NCBI GenBank assembly: GCA_040755755.1
Contig: JBFLZW010000016.1
Coordinates: forward strand, 4,663-68,662
DNA length: 64,000 bases
Source: a bacterium
Lineage (GTDB): Bacteria > SZUA-182 > DTGQ01
Direction of reading: 5' to 3'
Below, one piece after another: positions 33,856 through 42,904 of the stretch. The notes under the pieces were generated by a model. It saw only the letters and a program-made list of their open reading frames with translations, made no database searches and was not told where the DNA came from. How positions within the stretch are numbered: position 1 is the stretch's first letter; every line of letters starts with the position of its first letter. The translations under genes and the position numbers were made by a program.

Positions 33856-34030
33856 TGGAATTCTCCTTTTCTTGGAATTTTTATACTTTAAAGAAGAATG
33901 ATTAAAACTGGAAACAACAACCAATAATATGATTTATCGAAGATTATAACTGCTGTCTGCACCTGAAAAATTCAATTATCCCTGCCTCTCCCCCCTCCTT
34001 ATCAATATTTAACATATTGTATATCTAAAA

Positions 34031-34059
34031 TATATATCATTCTTCCATGTTCTTGTCAA
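34031..34059 (-). promoter_or_regulatory. Sigma-70 promoter of the pilin gene
   Basis: On the minus strand TTGACA (34059-34054) is 17 bases from TATATA (34036-34031), in AT-rich DNA about 175 bases before the pilin ATG. The rest of the 395-base divergent region (33856-34250) holds this and the opposing promoter and no gene I can support. Confidence 0.7.
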
Positions 34060-34171
34060 GAAATGGAAAGGAATATTACCATTCCTTCCAATCTAGGCGG
34101 AATATCCTGACCCGGCCTTATCCAGGGGAGGTAAAAAAGCTGGACAATTTCATCTGGTACGGTTAAATAAC

Positions 34172-34201
34172 TTGACTTCAGCAATCCGGGTCGGATAAAA
34201 T
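34172..34201 (+). promoter_or_regulatory. Sigma-70-type promoter of the serine hydrolase gene
   Basis: TTGACT at 34172-34177 is 18 bases from TAAAAT at 34196-34201, about 50 bases before the ATG at 34251. A strong GAGGAGG ribosome binding site follows. Confidence 0.6.
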
Positions 34202-34250
34202 CCGGACACATTTTCCTTGTCGTTCCAATTCAATAGAGGAGGTAGCTCGT

Positions 34251-35510
34251 ATGTCGGAAGGAATGGGTGGAATGGGTAAGTGGGTAATTGGAACTCTGCT
34301 CCTGTTTTTCGTATTCATCAGTGTGCCGGGATTGACCTGGGGAAGTGAAAAGGATGGAAACACCGGCCTTGCGGATGCGGCCAGGCTTCAGGAGTCTGCC
34401 CCGCCTCAGGCCGCAGCGGAATCAGCCGATGCCCTGCGTGAAGAGACTGACCTTGATTATTACATCAGGAGAAGGCTGGACAGGGCGCATATCCCGGGGC
34501 TTTCGGCAGTAATTGTCAAGGGCGGCAAGATTGTCTGGACCGGGACCTATGGCTGGTCACGGATTGTCAGACAGGCGGTTACCAGTGACACACTCTTTCA
34601 GGTTGCCAGCGTCTCAAAGACCGTCGTGGCCGTAGCGGCAATGAAAGCCTGGGAGGAGGGGGCATTTGACCTTGACGAAGATATTAATACTTACCTCCCC
34701 TTTAAAGTAAAAAATCCCTTTGCCTCCGAAAAGCCGATTACTCCCCGTATGCTGCTGACTCATACCGGAACTGTTCGTGATCAGGGAAATACCATGGATT
34801 CAGTTTATGTCTGGAACAGGGATTCTCCGATCAGCCTCGGTGAGTTCCTGAAAGGCTACCTCACTCCGGGGGGACGTAATTACCATCCCGCGTTGAATTT
34901 CTATGCCGAAAATCCCGGCACAGTCTTTCATTACTCAAATATCGGCGCTGCCCTGGCCGCATATCTCGTCGAGGTAACAACCGGCATGCCATTTGATACT
35001 TACTGCAACCGGAAAATTTTTCAGCCTCTGGGAATGAGAGAGACTTCCTGGCGGCTCGCCGACCTGGATAACGATCACATTGCCATGCCTTACGGCTATG
35101 ACCGATTACGCCGACGATACTACCCCTACGGCTTTTATGCCTATCCTGACTACCCTGATGGTTTATTGAAAACCAGCGCACCCCAGCTTGCCCGTTTCCT
35201 GACCATGTTTATCAACTATGGCGAGCTTGAAGGAGTCAGGATTCTCAACAGAGAAACCGTTGAGGAGATGCGAAGGGTGCAGAATCCTGCGGTCGATCCC
35301 CGGCAGGGAATACTCTGGTTTTACAAAGAGCTGGCCGGCTGGAAACTGCTTGGTCACAACGGCGCGGATATCGGAGTAACCTCAGAAATGTTCTTCCGGC
35401 CCGAAGATGGCGTAGGTGTCATTCTCCTCATGAATGGAGATTGTACGCTCTTCGATGAGAAGGTCATCAAAGAGCTCGAAACCCGCCTGTTCAAAGAGGC
35501 CGGAGCATAA
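34251..35510 (+). CDS. Serine beta-lactamase-like hydrolase (class C / D-Ala-D-Ala carboxypeptidase fold)
   Basis: The product has 419 residues with a signal peptide at about 8-31, so it is periplasmic. The serine hydrolase catalytic set is visible: SxxK as S120-V-S-K123, YxN as Y228-S-N230, and H369-N-G371 in place of the KTG of true beta-lactamases. HxG-type members are usually esterases, peptidases or uncharacterised beta-lactamase-family proteins rather than resistance enzymes. A low-complexity Ala/Glu-rich spacer (40-65) precedes the domain. GAGGAGG lies upstream of the ATG. It is a single gene, divergent from the pilin operon, and the natural substrate is unknown. Confidence 0.87.
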   Translation: MSEGMGGMGKWVIGTLLLFFVFISVPGLTWGSEKDGNTGLADAARLQESAPPQAAAESADALREETDLDYYIRRRLDRAHIPGLSAVIVKGGKIVWTGTYGWSRIVRQAVTSDTLFQVASVSKTVVAVAAMKAWEEGAFDLDEDINTYLPFKVKNPFASEKPITPRMLLTHTGTVRDQGNTMDSVYVWNRDSPISLGEFLKGYLTPGGRNYHPALNFYAENPGTVFHYSNIGAALAAYLVEVTTGMPFDTYCNRKIFQPLGMRETSWRLADLDNDHIAMPYGYDRLRRRYYPYGFYAYPDYPDGLLKTSAPQLARFLTMFINYGELEGVRILNRETVEEMRRVQNPAVDPRQGILWFYKELAGWKLLGHNGADIGVTSEMFFRPEDGVGVILLMNGDCTLFDEKVIKELETRLFKEAGA

Positions 35511-35673
35511 ATAACCGCAGGAGAGTGCGGCTTCAAGGTCGCGGCGGGGGGGGGAGCCCTCTCTCTCCTGGTTGGGGTGAGGACTGTTCGGGGAATTTGA
35601 CAACTTTTCTCTTTTGCTCTATTATAACTGCATACTCCAAGTCCCTATCGCTCATGGAAAGAGGCTAAATCCA

Positions 35674-37839
35674 GTGTTTGATAAAATCATGACCTATCTG
35701 CCATCCTCCCGCATCCTGCGGACAGTTTTCTGTGTCTTCGGGCTGTATTTCCTCCTGCTGGGCTGCGGGCCGAAGAATTTATCTACCCAGGGCTCTTATA
35801 CGATGGCCAACCAGCTCTACAGCCAGGAAAAATATGACCGGGCTGCCAAACTCTATACCGACTTTCTCATGCAGTCCCCGCAGAACCCTCTGGCCGATGA
35901 GGTCCTTTTTCGTCTTGGGAAGATTTATCAGCAGCAAAAGCAGTATCAAAAAGCCCTGCTTCGCTTTGGAGAGCTTATTCAGCAGCATCCGCAGAGCAGG
36001 TACATCCCGGAAGCACAGCTTGAGGCCGCGATCTCTTCCTTCCATCTTCACCGCTATTCCGAAGCTGTTCCCCTGTTCCAGAAATATTTGAGCTCCAGCC
36101 ATCCCGCCAGGGATGCCGAGGCGATCATGCTGCTGGCTGACTCCTATTTTGCCCTGAAGGAATATCATAAGGCCTTCGGTGAATACAATCTCCTCCAGGT
36201 GCTTGATCCTCAGAAAAAACACGACCCAAGGATCCTCTATCAGACCAGCCTCTGCCAGATACATTCAGGGCACCCCGACCAGGCTCTTGCCCAGCTCAAC
36301 AGTCTGCTCGGCACCGAGTTCGGAGCCGCTCACCAGGCCGAAATTCAGCAGGCATTGGCCCAGGCCAATCTGATGCTCCGGCATCCTGTACAGGCTCTGG
36401 ACAACCTGCTGAAGGCCCGTCAATACGCACACAATGCTCAGGAAGCAGCACAATACGAGCAGAAGATTGCCGCCATCATTCAAGATCAGCTCACCCGGCA
36501 GGATCTTGAAACCCTGGCCGAAAAATGGGGGCGGAATTTTCCTGCCGATCTTGTTCTGATCCAATTGGGATATGCCTGGCAGGAAGAGCGGCAGTTGTCC
36601 AAAGCCAAACAGGTCTGGCAGCAGTTTCTGATCAGCTTTCCGGACCATCCCCGGAAGGGGGCGATCAGCAATGGTCTGGAGGAACTTGATCAAAAACTTG
36701 CGGCCGGCAGCACAAAAATAGGCTGCATTGTTCCCACAACCGGCGATTTCGCTGTCTATGGTGATAAGGTCCTCAAAGGAGTCAAACTGGCAATCGAGGA
36801 GTACAATCTCCACAACCATACCGATATTCAATTGGTTCCGGTGGACTCCAAGGGAAATCCCGAATACGGAAAAAACGGGGCCAGACTCCTGGTGGAAAAG
36901 GAGCATGTGGCAGCCATTATCGGCCCTTTGCTCAGCTCCGAAGCCTATGCGCTGGCTCCGGTTATCGATAAGCTGAGGGTCTGTACAATTACTCCTACCG
37001 CTGCCGGAAAGGGGATCCCGGAAAGCAGTCCCTATTTTTTCCGCAATTGCCTGACCAACCAGCAGCAGGGCAGGGCCATAGCGCAATATGCAGTCAATAC
37101 TCTCCAGTTGAGGCGGTTTGGCATTTTCCACCCCAACAATCCGTACGGAATCGAATTGATGCAGATCTTTTCCCGTGAGGTCAAGTCCCTGGGCGGAACT
37201 GTCGAGATCGTCGAACCTTACCAGGAGGGAGAGACAGACTTTCGCCCTCAGTTGGAGCGAATCAACCGGATTCACCCCGACGGGCTCTTTATCCCGGGCT
37301 ACCCTGAAGAGATAATTCTCATCGCTCCGCAGGTTCCATTCTACAACTTTGAGGAAGAAGCACCGCACGAGCAGGCAGATCGGACAGCAGAGGCTCAAGG
37401 CGCCCCGGCAGCCGCTCAGACCGAAGCCGCCCCCGATCAGGCCGGGAAAAAGCAGGCCATGCAATTACTCGGATGCGATGGCTGGTATTCGGAGAAAGTT
37501 ATCTCCCAGGGAGGCGAATATGTCGAGGGGGCCGTATTTACTACAGGGTTCTTCAAAGAGAGCCAGGATCCCCCCATTCAGGAATTTATCAACAAATACC
37601 AGAAAAAATACGGCCACCCTCCGGATATTCTCTCCGCTCAAGCTTATGATACCACCAATATCCTCCTTCTGGCCCTCCTGTCCGAGAGACTGACTCACGA
37701 AGGCCTTCGCGAAGCTCTTTTCCATACGCGCGATTTCTCCGGAGTTACCGGAGTGACAAGTTTTTCCCCCTCAGGAGAGGCTGCCAAAAAGACATTTATC
37801 TTAACGATCAAAGATCATCGCTTTATGTGCCCGCCTTAA
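35674..37839 (+). CDS. Lipoprotein with TPR repeats and periplasmic-binding (amino-acid receptor) domain, LpoA-like
   Basis: The product has 721 residues from the GTG at 35674, preferred because AGAGG lies nine bases upstream; an ATG at 35689 is an alternative. A signal sequence ends in FLLLGC, so Cys31 should be lipidated. Residues about 40-320 are tetratricopeptide-type helical repeats (YTMANQLYSQEKYDRAAKLY). Residues about 345-721 form a branched-chain amino-acid receptor fold (IGCIVPTTGDFAVYGDKVLKG; LGGTVEIVEPYQEGETDF), with a Gln/Ala-rich insertion near 575-595. This two-part plan resembles LpoA, the outer-membrane activator of PBP1A, but a ligand-sensing role is also possible. It converges with and overlaps the ferritin-like gene by 17 bases. 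Confidence 0.85.
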   Translation: MFDKIMTYLPSSRILRTVFCVFGLYFLLLGCGPKNLSTQGSYTMANQLYSQEKYDRAAKLYTDFLMQSPQNPLADEVLFRLGKIYQQQKQYQKALLRFGELIQQHPQSRYIPEAQLEAAISSFHLHRYSEAVPLFQKYLSSSHPARDAEAIMLLADSYFALKEYHKAFGEYNLLQVLDPQKKHDPRILYQTSLCQIHSGHPDQALAQLNSLLGTEFGAAHQAEIQQALAQANLMLRHPVQALDNLLKARQYAHNAQEAAQYEQKIAAIIQDQLTRQDLETLAEKWGRNFPADLVLIQLGYAWQEERQLSKAKQVWQQFLISFPDHPRKGAISNGLEELDQKLAAGSTKIGCIVPTTGDFAVYGDKVLKGVKLAIEEYNLHNHTDIQLVPVDSKGNPEYGKNGARLLVEKEHVAAIIGPLLSSEAYALAPVIDKLRVCTITPTAAGKGIPESSPYFFRNCLTNQQQGRAIAQYAVNTLQLRRFGIFHPNNPYGIELMQIFSREVKSLGGTVEIVEPYQEGETDFRPQLERINRIHPDGLFIPGYPEEIILIAPQVPFYNFEEEAPHEQADRTAEAQGAPAAAQTEAAPDQAGKKQAMQLLGCDGWYSEKVISQGGEYVEGAVFTTGFFKESQDPPIQEFINKYQKKYGHPPDILSAQAYDTTNILLLALLSERLTHEGLREALFHTRDFSGVTGVTSFSPSGEAAKKTFILTIKDHRFMCPP

Positions 37840-38416
37840 AAGTCCGAAGATTAAGGTCAGGAATACCATAACTGAGAGCTGAAGAAGGACTCTGCACCAG
37901 GCTCGCCTTCCTTGAATGTCCGGCGCCGGTCGGCAGGAAGGCGAGAAGCTCACGCCTGTGCCGCGTTTCATCCTCCAGAAGGGAAGACACCAGACGGTTG
38001 GTATGCGCATCCTTCCCTTCAGTCAGGTGGTAGATATTCAGGTAAGCCTGCAAAGCACCCTTTTCAGCTTCACTGAGCGCCCGGAGAATCGCCCGCTCAT
38101 CCGACTGCTCCAGGGGGGAAGAAAGGGGTGGCTGCGGATTGACGAAAAGCCTGGGAAATTCCCTGAAATCAAGCGGAACTTCACCTCCCATCTCGGAAAT
38201 GAATGACACCAACTGCTCAAAATGACTGCAATCCTCCATCCGGGCCCTCTCGATAGTGTTCTGTAATGCCACTCCCCCTATATCTCCCAAACGGGGTCCA
38301 GATACCGTGTAATAGTAAAATATTTCCCACTCTCTGACTGCACATCGAGCAAGCAAGTCCAATAACTCATCAATATTTATCCTTACGCGCTGGGCCATTT
38401 TTCTGGCTGTACCCAT
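37823..38416 (-). CDS. Ferritin-like (rubrerythrin/DPS superfamily) di-iron protein
   Basis: The product has 197 residues from the ATG at 38416, which has GGGAG eight bases upstream. It is predicted as a four-helix bundle. Likely iron ligands are E29 or E31 (REWEIFYYY), E61 and H65 (MEDCSH), E116/E118 in SEAEKG, and E150 with H153 in EDETRH. A proline-rich stretch near 93-103 separates the helix pairs. It could store or detoxify iron or peroxide; it lacks a rubredoxin domain. The C-terminal 30 residues look disordered. It is transcribed toward the TPR lipoprotein gene. Confidence 0.78.
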   Translation of the reverse strand: MGTARKMAQRVRINIDELLDLLARCAVREWEIFYYYTVSGPRLGDIGGVALQNTIERARMEDCSHFEQLVSFISEMGGEVPLDFREFPRLFVNPQPPLSSPLEQSDERAILRALSEAEKGALQAYLNIYHLTEGKDAHTNRLVSSLLEDETRHRRELLAFLPTGAGHSRKASLVQSPSSALSYGIPDLNLRTFKAGT

Positions 38417-38872
38417 AGTGATCACTCCCTTTCTTATCCCTCTTGTGCTGACTGCTTGAAAGTTCTTTTGTGCTGAATTTTTTACTGTCAATTTGTACTA
38501 AAGAATAGCAATTTAACCTGTACATCGGTTTTTTTCTCTGTTTTTACGGATCAGGGAAATTTTCAACAAGGGCAGCAATCTTGTTAAGCTAATGGCGATA
38601 ATTTGGCTAAATTTAAATTTTATGTCAACAATCAGGATAGTTTATCCGATATACAAAAATAATACTTTTTTGATCATTTGAAGCTGGAAAGTCAGGGAAT
38701 CCACAGGGCGAAGCTATGCTTTTTTGAGAAGTCAGGAGACAGGAGTCAGGAGTCAGAATAAAGGCTGTCTTTTCTCCTGACTCCTGGATTCTGACTCCTT
38801 TTCGTACTATCAGCAACCAGATGCAGACCGCTCCGGCTTTCCCGGATAAAACCCCACAAAAAGGCCCTATCA
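38417..38872. other. Intergenic region with inverted repeat, upstream of the polysaccharide locus
   Basis: No gene can be supported here. The first 220 bases are AT-rich and hold the upstream region of the ferritin-like gene. The next part contains the dispersed inverted repeat at 38741-38785. The promoter of the polysaccharide operon must lie in or near this stretch but none is clear. Confidence 0.5.
38741..38785. repeat. Dispersed inverted repeat, copy B
   Basis: AGGAGTCAGGAG (38741-38752) pairs perfectly with CTCCTGACTCCT (38774-38785) around a 21-base loop. Extra half-copies of the unit (GTCAGGAG at 38731, GATTCTGACTCC at 38787) flank the arms. The same sequence occurs at 19557-19609. 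Confidence 0.8.
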
Positions 38873-40222
38873 ATGATATCGAAGCTTGTATCTTCCCGCG
38901 TCAAGTCCCTGCGCGCTCATCTGGAAAACCATCCGGGCTTTCAGAAGGCTGTGGCCAATATGGGCTGGCTGCTGGCCAACGAATTCCTGCGTATGGGGAT
39001 AGGGCTTTGTGTCGGTGTGTGGCTGGCCCGGTATCTGGGACCCGCGCAATTTGGAATGTTAAGTTATGCCCTGGCTTTCGTTGGGCTTTTTTCTGTACTG
39101 GTCGGTCTGGGATTGGACGGGATCGTGGTCCGGGATCTGGTCAACCATCCGGACGGAGGAAACGAGATTCTGGGCAGCGCCTTTATGCTCCAACTTTTCG
39201 GCGGCAGCCTGGCCTTTATGGCAGTTATTGCCATCTCCAGAGTTATGCACCCGAAGGAAAGCCATCTTCGCTGGGTAATAGGGATCATCGCTTTCGGGCT
39301 GATCTTTCAGTCATCCAAGTCCATTGATTTATGGTTCCAGTCTCAGGTGAAGTCCAAGTATACGGTCATCTCGGAGATCACTTCGTTCATTGTTCTGTCG
39401 CTCACCAAGGTGATACTCATTCTCAGAGGAGCATCGCTCGTTTTTTTTGCTCTGGCCTATCTGTTTCAGGTGATTGAAATCATGATCAGCCAGATTTTCT
39501 TTTACCACCGCAGCGGCAAGAGCGTTTTTCTCTGGGAGCCGAGCGTTCAATGTGCAAAACGGCTGCTTGCCGAGGCCTGGCCGCTGATCATTTCGGGGTT
39601 TGCCATCATGATCTACATGAAGATAGATCAGATCATGCTGCTGGAGATGAGCGGGGAAAATGCTGCCGGTATTTACGCGGCAGCAGTGCGTCTTTCAGAA
39701 GTCTGGTATTTTATCCCCACCGTGATCGCCTCATCGGTTTTTCCCTCCCTGGTGAAAAGTAAAAAGGCCGGAGGTAAAACGTACCTAACCAGGCTGCAAT
39801 CCTATTTCGATCTCAGCGCCCTTCTGGCCTACGGACTGGCTATCCCTTTCTCACTGTTTGCTCCTTTCATTCTGAATACGCTGTATGGGAGTGCTTACCA
39901 GGGAGCGGACAGAATTTTCGCCATCCATATCTGGGCAGGATTATTTGTATTCCTTGGTATCAGCCGCGGGCAGTACCTGGTAAATGAAGGGCTGCTGAAG
40001 TTCTCCTTTTTTTCCACCGCTATCGGAGCAGTTATCAATATGGTGCTGAATTTTATCCTGATACCGAAGTATGCCGGTGTTGGCGCTGCTATAGCTACGG
40101 TAGCAGCACATGGGGTCTCAGCCTATTTGAGCTCCTTTTTTTTCAGGCCTGCGCTGCAGTGCGCCTACATGCAGACCTTGGCTCTCTTTTCCCCGATCCG
40201 GTATGTATTGAGGGTAATTTGA
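38873..40222 (+). CDS. Polysaccharide flippase, Wzx family (first of two)
   Basis: The product has 449 residues with 12 or so predicted membrane segments. It belongs to the polysaccharide transporter (Wzx/RfbX) group that flips lipid-linked sugar repeat units across the inner membrane. The N-terminal part GVWLARYLGPAQFGMLSYALAF is the typical motif. It starts the polysaccharide operon. Its stop codon overlaps the start of the second flippase gene (TTGA), so the two are translationally coupled. Confidence 0.9.
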   Translation: MISKLVSSRVKSLRAHLENHPGFQKAVANMGWLLANEFLRMGIGLCVGVWLARYLGPAQFGMLSYALAFVGLFSVLVGLGLDGIVVRDLVNHPDGGNEILGSAFMLQLFGGSLAFMAVIAISRVMHPKESHLRWVIGIIAFGLIFQSSKSIDLWFQSQVKSKYTVISEITSFIVLSLTKVILILRGASLVFFALAYLFQVIEIMISQIFFYHRSGKSVFLWEPSVQCAKRLLAEAWPLIISGFAIMIYMKIDQIMLLEMSGENAAGIYAAAVRLSEVWYFIPTVIASSVFPSLVKSKKAGGKTYLTRLQSYFDLSALLAYGLAIPFSLFAPFILNTLYGSAYQGADRIFAIHIWAGLFVFLGISRGQYLVNEGLLKFSFFSTAIGAVINMVLNFILIPKYAGVGAAIATVAAHGVSAYLSSFFFRPALQCAYMQTLALFSPIRYVLRVI

Positions 40223-41724
40223 CCTGCATTCCGGTTGAAACTTCCCTGAAAAAACGCTCGGTACAGGGAGTATTATGGAATGCGTTCGGCAGTTACAGCC
40301 ACAAGGGACTGCAAATTGTGGTGTCAGCTATTCTCTCCCGGTTACTGAGTCCGCAGGACTACGGCATCATGGCCATGGTCCTGGTACTGAGCGGATTTAT
40401 GTCAATATTTCCTGAGGCCGCCCTGATCCCCGCTATTGTGCAGCACCAGGATCTCGATAATAAGGATTTATCCAGTATTTGCTGGTTTGGCTTATGCTTA
40501 GGTTTTTTGATGTTCCTGATCATGGCGGGATGTTCCCCCTACATCGCTCTTTTTTATAAGACGCCGATCTTGCGGCCAGTGGCCACAGTCATGGGTTTGA
40601 CGTTTCTGTTTCAGGCACCGGGAGAGATTCCCCTGGCTCTCCTGCAGCGGCAGTTAAACTTTAAATCCATCAGCTTCATACGGCTCATCTCTGCATTGTG
40701 TGCGGCAATTGTGGCTGTCTATCTGGCTTTGACCGGTGCCGGTTATTGGGCCCTGGTTATTCAACATATCGTATATGCTGCCTGTTGTGGTTTATTATTT
40801 TTTTATGCTGCCAAATGGCTGCCGGCTTTTTCATTCCAACTGAAATCAATACAAAAGGTTTTCCGGTATTCAACGGATATTACCTCCTTTTCGGCAATCA
40901 ACTATTGGGCGAGGAATGCGGATAATATTTTAATCGGTAAATTCTGGGGGTCGTCAATGCTGGGGTATTACAGCCATGCCTATAACCTTATGCTGGCTCC
41001 CTTATGCCTGATAAACCAGGTTATTAATCCTGTCCTGCATTCAGCCCTGGCCCGGATTCAGGAAAACCGGGTGCAGGTGCGAGTGGCATTTTTGCAGGTT
41101 GTGAAATATATCTCCATGGTTTGTTTCCCTCTGGTGATAGTACAGGCTTTCCTGGCACCGGAGATTGTCCAGACGTTATGGGGGAAGCAGTGGAGTCCCT
41201 GCATCCGGGTTTTCCGGATATTATCTAGCGTCGGCCTGGTACAGCCAGTGGTTTCATCGACGGATATCGTGTTTCAGGCATGCAACCGGACGGACATGCT
41301 CCTGAAGATCGGGACGATCAATGCCATTGCCATCTGTGCCGGCATAGTATCCGGCCTCTCCTGGGGAATGTCTGGAGTGGCGATCGGGTATAGTATCGGT
41401 TATGGCATGATTGTTGTGCCCACCCTGTATGCAGCAATCAGTGTTGTTCTGGGTGGCTCTTTGCAGGAGCTGTTTGCAGTTGTGGCCTGGCCAGCGCTCA
41501 TGGCTGCCTGTGCCGGTTTGAGTCTGGCAGTCTGGAACCGGCTTTTCAGAGGAATGCTGCCTGCCTTCTTCCATGCAGCAGGTGGTGGAGCTTGTGCAGG
41601 TGCAGTCTCTCTGATGGTTCTGGGCATCTTTGATCGCCCTTCCTTGAGTGAACTCTCCAGTTCGATCATGCCCTCTAAGAGCGAGGAGAGAAATGATACA
41701 GGCACTGAGAGGATATATTCCTGA
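40219..41724 (+). CDS. Polysaccharide flippase, WzxC-like (second of two)
   Basis: The product has about 501 residues from a TTG at 40219. That start overlaps the preceding stop as TTGA and has GAGG about six bases upstream; a GTG at 40159 would give a longer overlap. The family pattern is SLKKRSVQGVLWNAFGSYSHKGLQ-like (SLKKRSVQGVLWNAF and ILSRLLSPQDYGIMAMVLV), characteristic of the MOP-type exporters annotated WzxC or 'lipopolysaccharide biosynthesis protein'. About 12-14 membrane segments are expected. Having two different flippases side by side suggests two substrates or a division of labour. Confidence 0.87.
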   Translation: MTCIPVETSLKKRSVQGVLWNAFGSYSHKGLQIVVSAILSRLLSPQDYGIMAMVLVLSGFMSIFPEAALIPAIVQHQDLDNKDLSSICWFGLCLGFLMFLIMAGCSPYIALFYKTPILRPVATVMGLTFLFQAPGEIPLALLQRQLNFKSISFIRLISALCAAIVAVYLALTGAGYWALVIQHIVYAACCGLLFFYAAKWLPAFSFQLKSIQKVFRYSTDITSFSAINYWARNADNILIGKFWGSSMLGYYSHAYNLMLAPLCLINQVINPVLHSALARIQENRVQVRVAFLQVVKYISMVCFPLVIVQAFLAPEIVQTLWGKQWSPCIRVFRILSSVGLVQPVVSSTDIVFQACNRTDMLLKIGTINAIAICAGIVSGLSWGMSGVAIGYSIGYGMIVVPTLYAAISVVLGGSLQELFAVVAWPALMAACAGLSLAVWNRLFRGMLPAFFHAAGGGACAGAVSLMVLGIFDRPSLSELSSSIMPSKSEERNDTGTERIYS

Positions 41725-42895
41725 AAGCATCGAAGAGATCGTAAGAGATATCAGGGTATCGTTTCTGGATATGCCGGTACGGAATTTCTTCCGGACAAAT
41801 TATCCTCGCCATGTTCTGATATCATACATTACCTCTCCGTTCAGGAAAGGCATCAGCCTGTCGCATACCAATACCAGAGAATCCGTTGAAATCGCCAGGG
41901 TCTTTCATAATCTCGGATTTACGGTCGATATCGTAAATTACCAGTACCGGGGAGGATTGGATTACTCACCCTATGACTTTATCTTTGGCTTTGGTGAGCC
42001 ATTGATAAAAAGTTTTTACCGGAGGAACAGGCATCAGCTCACGGTTTTTTACGGAACGGGCATGCATGTCTGCCATCAGAACCATGCCACGTTGCAGCGG
42101 ATAGCGGAGGTATACCGAAAGAAGGGAGAATGGCTGCTGGAGTCGGGGAGAATCGTTGACAAGTCCTGGACCGTTCAGACAACCCTGGTAGATGCCATTA
42201 TCACTCTGGGAAACGAAACGGTAGCGGATTCATACCGGCCCTATTTTCATAAAAAGATCTATTGTCTTCCCGTGACCTATTACCAGGTTCTGGACTTTGA
42301 AGACGTCCTGGCAGGCAAGGACTTCCGGCAGGCCCAAAAGCACGTTCTCTGGTTTGGAAGCTCCGGTCTTGTTCATAAGGGCCTGGATGTATTACTGGAA
42401 GTATTTAAGGAATTGACTGATAGGCATTTGCATATCTGCGGACCGATCGACCGTGAGCCCGGATTCAAAAAGTGTTACTATCAGGAGCTTTACTGCACGG
42501 AAAATATCCATACCTATGGATTCGTCAATTTACAGTCCGAATTGTTCAAACACCTGGTCAGCCGGTGCGGCTTTGTGATTTTCCCCTCCTGCTCGGAAGG
42601 TGAGCCGAGCGCAGTGATCAATGTCATGGCCAATGCCGGGCTTATTCCGATCGTGACTCGGGAATCGGGCATTACGGTGGACAGTTTTGGAATAAGGATC
42701 CATGATATCAGCGGGGAGAGCATAAAACGCTCCCTTGCTGAAGCGATGGCTCTTGGCCCCTCTGAATTACAGGACAGAAGCTTCGCCTGTGCCAGAAAAA
42801 CCGTGATGGATCACTCTGTGGAGCGCTTTCGCAGCACGCTGACCGATGCTCTCAAGAGCGTCATCGAGGAAGACGGCCTCACTCTCCCGGTATGA
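41693..42895 (+). CDS. Glycosyltransferase, GT-B fold (family 1/4-like)
   Basis: The product has 400 residues from the ATG at 41693, which has GAGGAGAG just upstream; it overlaps the flippase gene by 32 bases. The N-terminal half has little obvious similarity to standard families. The C-terminal half is of GT4 type: VLWFGSSGLVHKGLDVLLEVF followed by FVIFPSCSEGEPSAVINVMANAGLIP, in which the SEGEP...N segment occupies the place of the E-x7-E donor-binding motif. It probably acts on the cytosolic side, building a lipid-linked oligosaccharide. Sugar specificity cannot be read. Confidence 0.8.
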   Translation: MIQALRGYIPESIEEIVRDIRVSFLDMPVRNFFRTNYPRHVLISYITSPFRKGISLSHTNTRESVEIARVFHNLGFTVDIVNYQYRGGLDYSPYDFIFGFGEPLIKSFYRRNRHQLTVFYGTGMHVCHQNHATLQRIAEVYRKKGEWLLESGRIVDKSWTVQTTLVDAIITLGNETVADSYRPYFHKKIYCLPVTYYQVLDFEDVLAGKDFRQAQKHVLWFGSSGLVHKGLDVLLEVFKELTDRHLHICGPIDREPGFKKCYYQELYCTENIHTYGFVNLQSELFKHLVSRCGFVIFPSCSEGEPSAVINVMANAGLIPIVTRESGITVDSFGIRIHDISGESIKRSLAEAMALGPSELQDRSFACARKTVMDHSVERFRSTLTDALKSVIEEDGLTLPV

Positions 42896-42904
42896 AAATT
42901 TTCT

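Noticed and set aside
34251-35510. Call of the serine hydrolase as an antibiotic-resistance beta-lactamase
   Set aside because: The third motif is HNG rather than KTG, and the context gives no sign of a resistance determinant.
36265-37464. Long open frame (399 codons) on the minus strand opposite the TPR lipoprotein
   Set aside because: It lies fully antisense to a well-supported gene, has no recognisable domain and has the composition of a codon shadow.
38741-38785. Inverted repeat considered as a transcription terminator
   Set aside because: No T-run follows either arm on the relevant strand, and the same sequence recurs in another intergenic region, which fits a dispersed repeat better.
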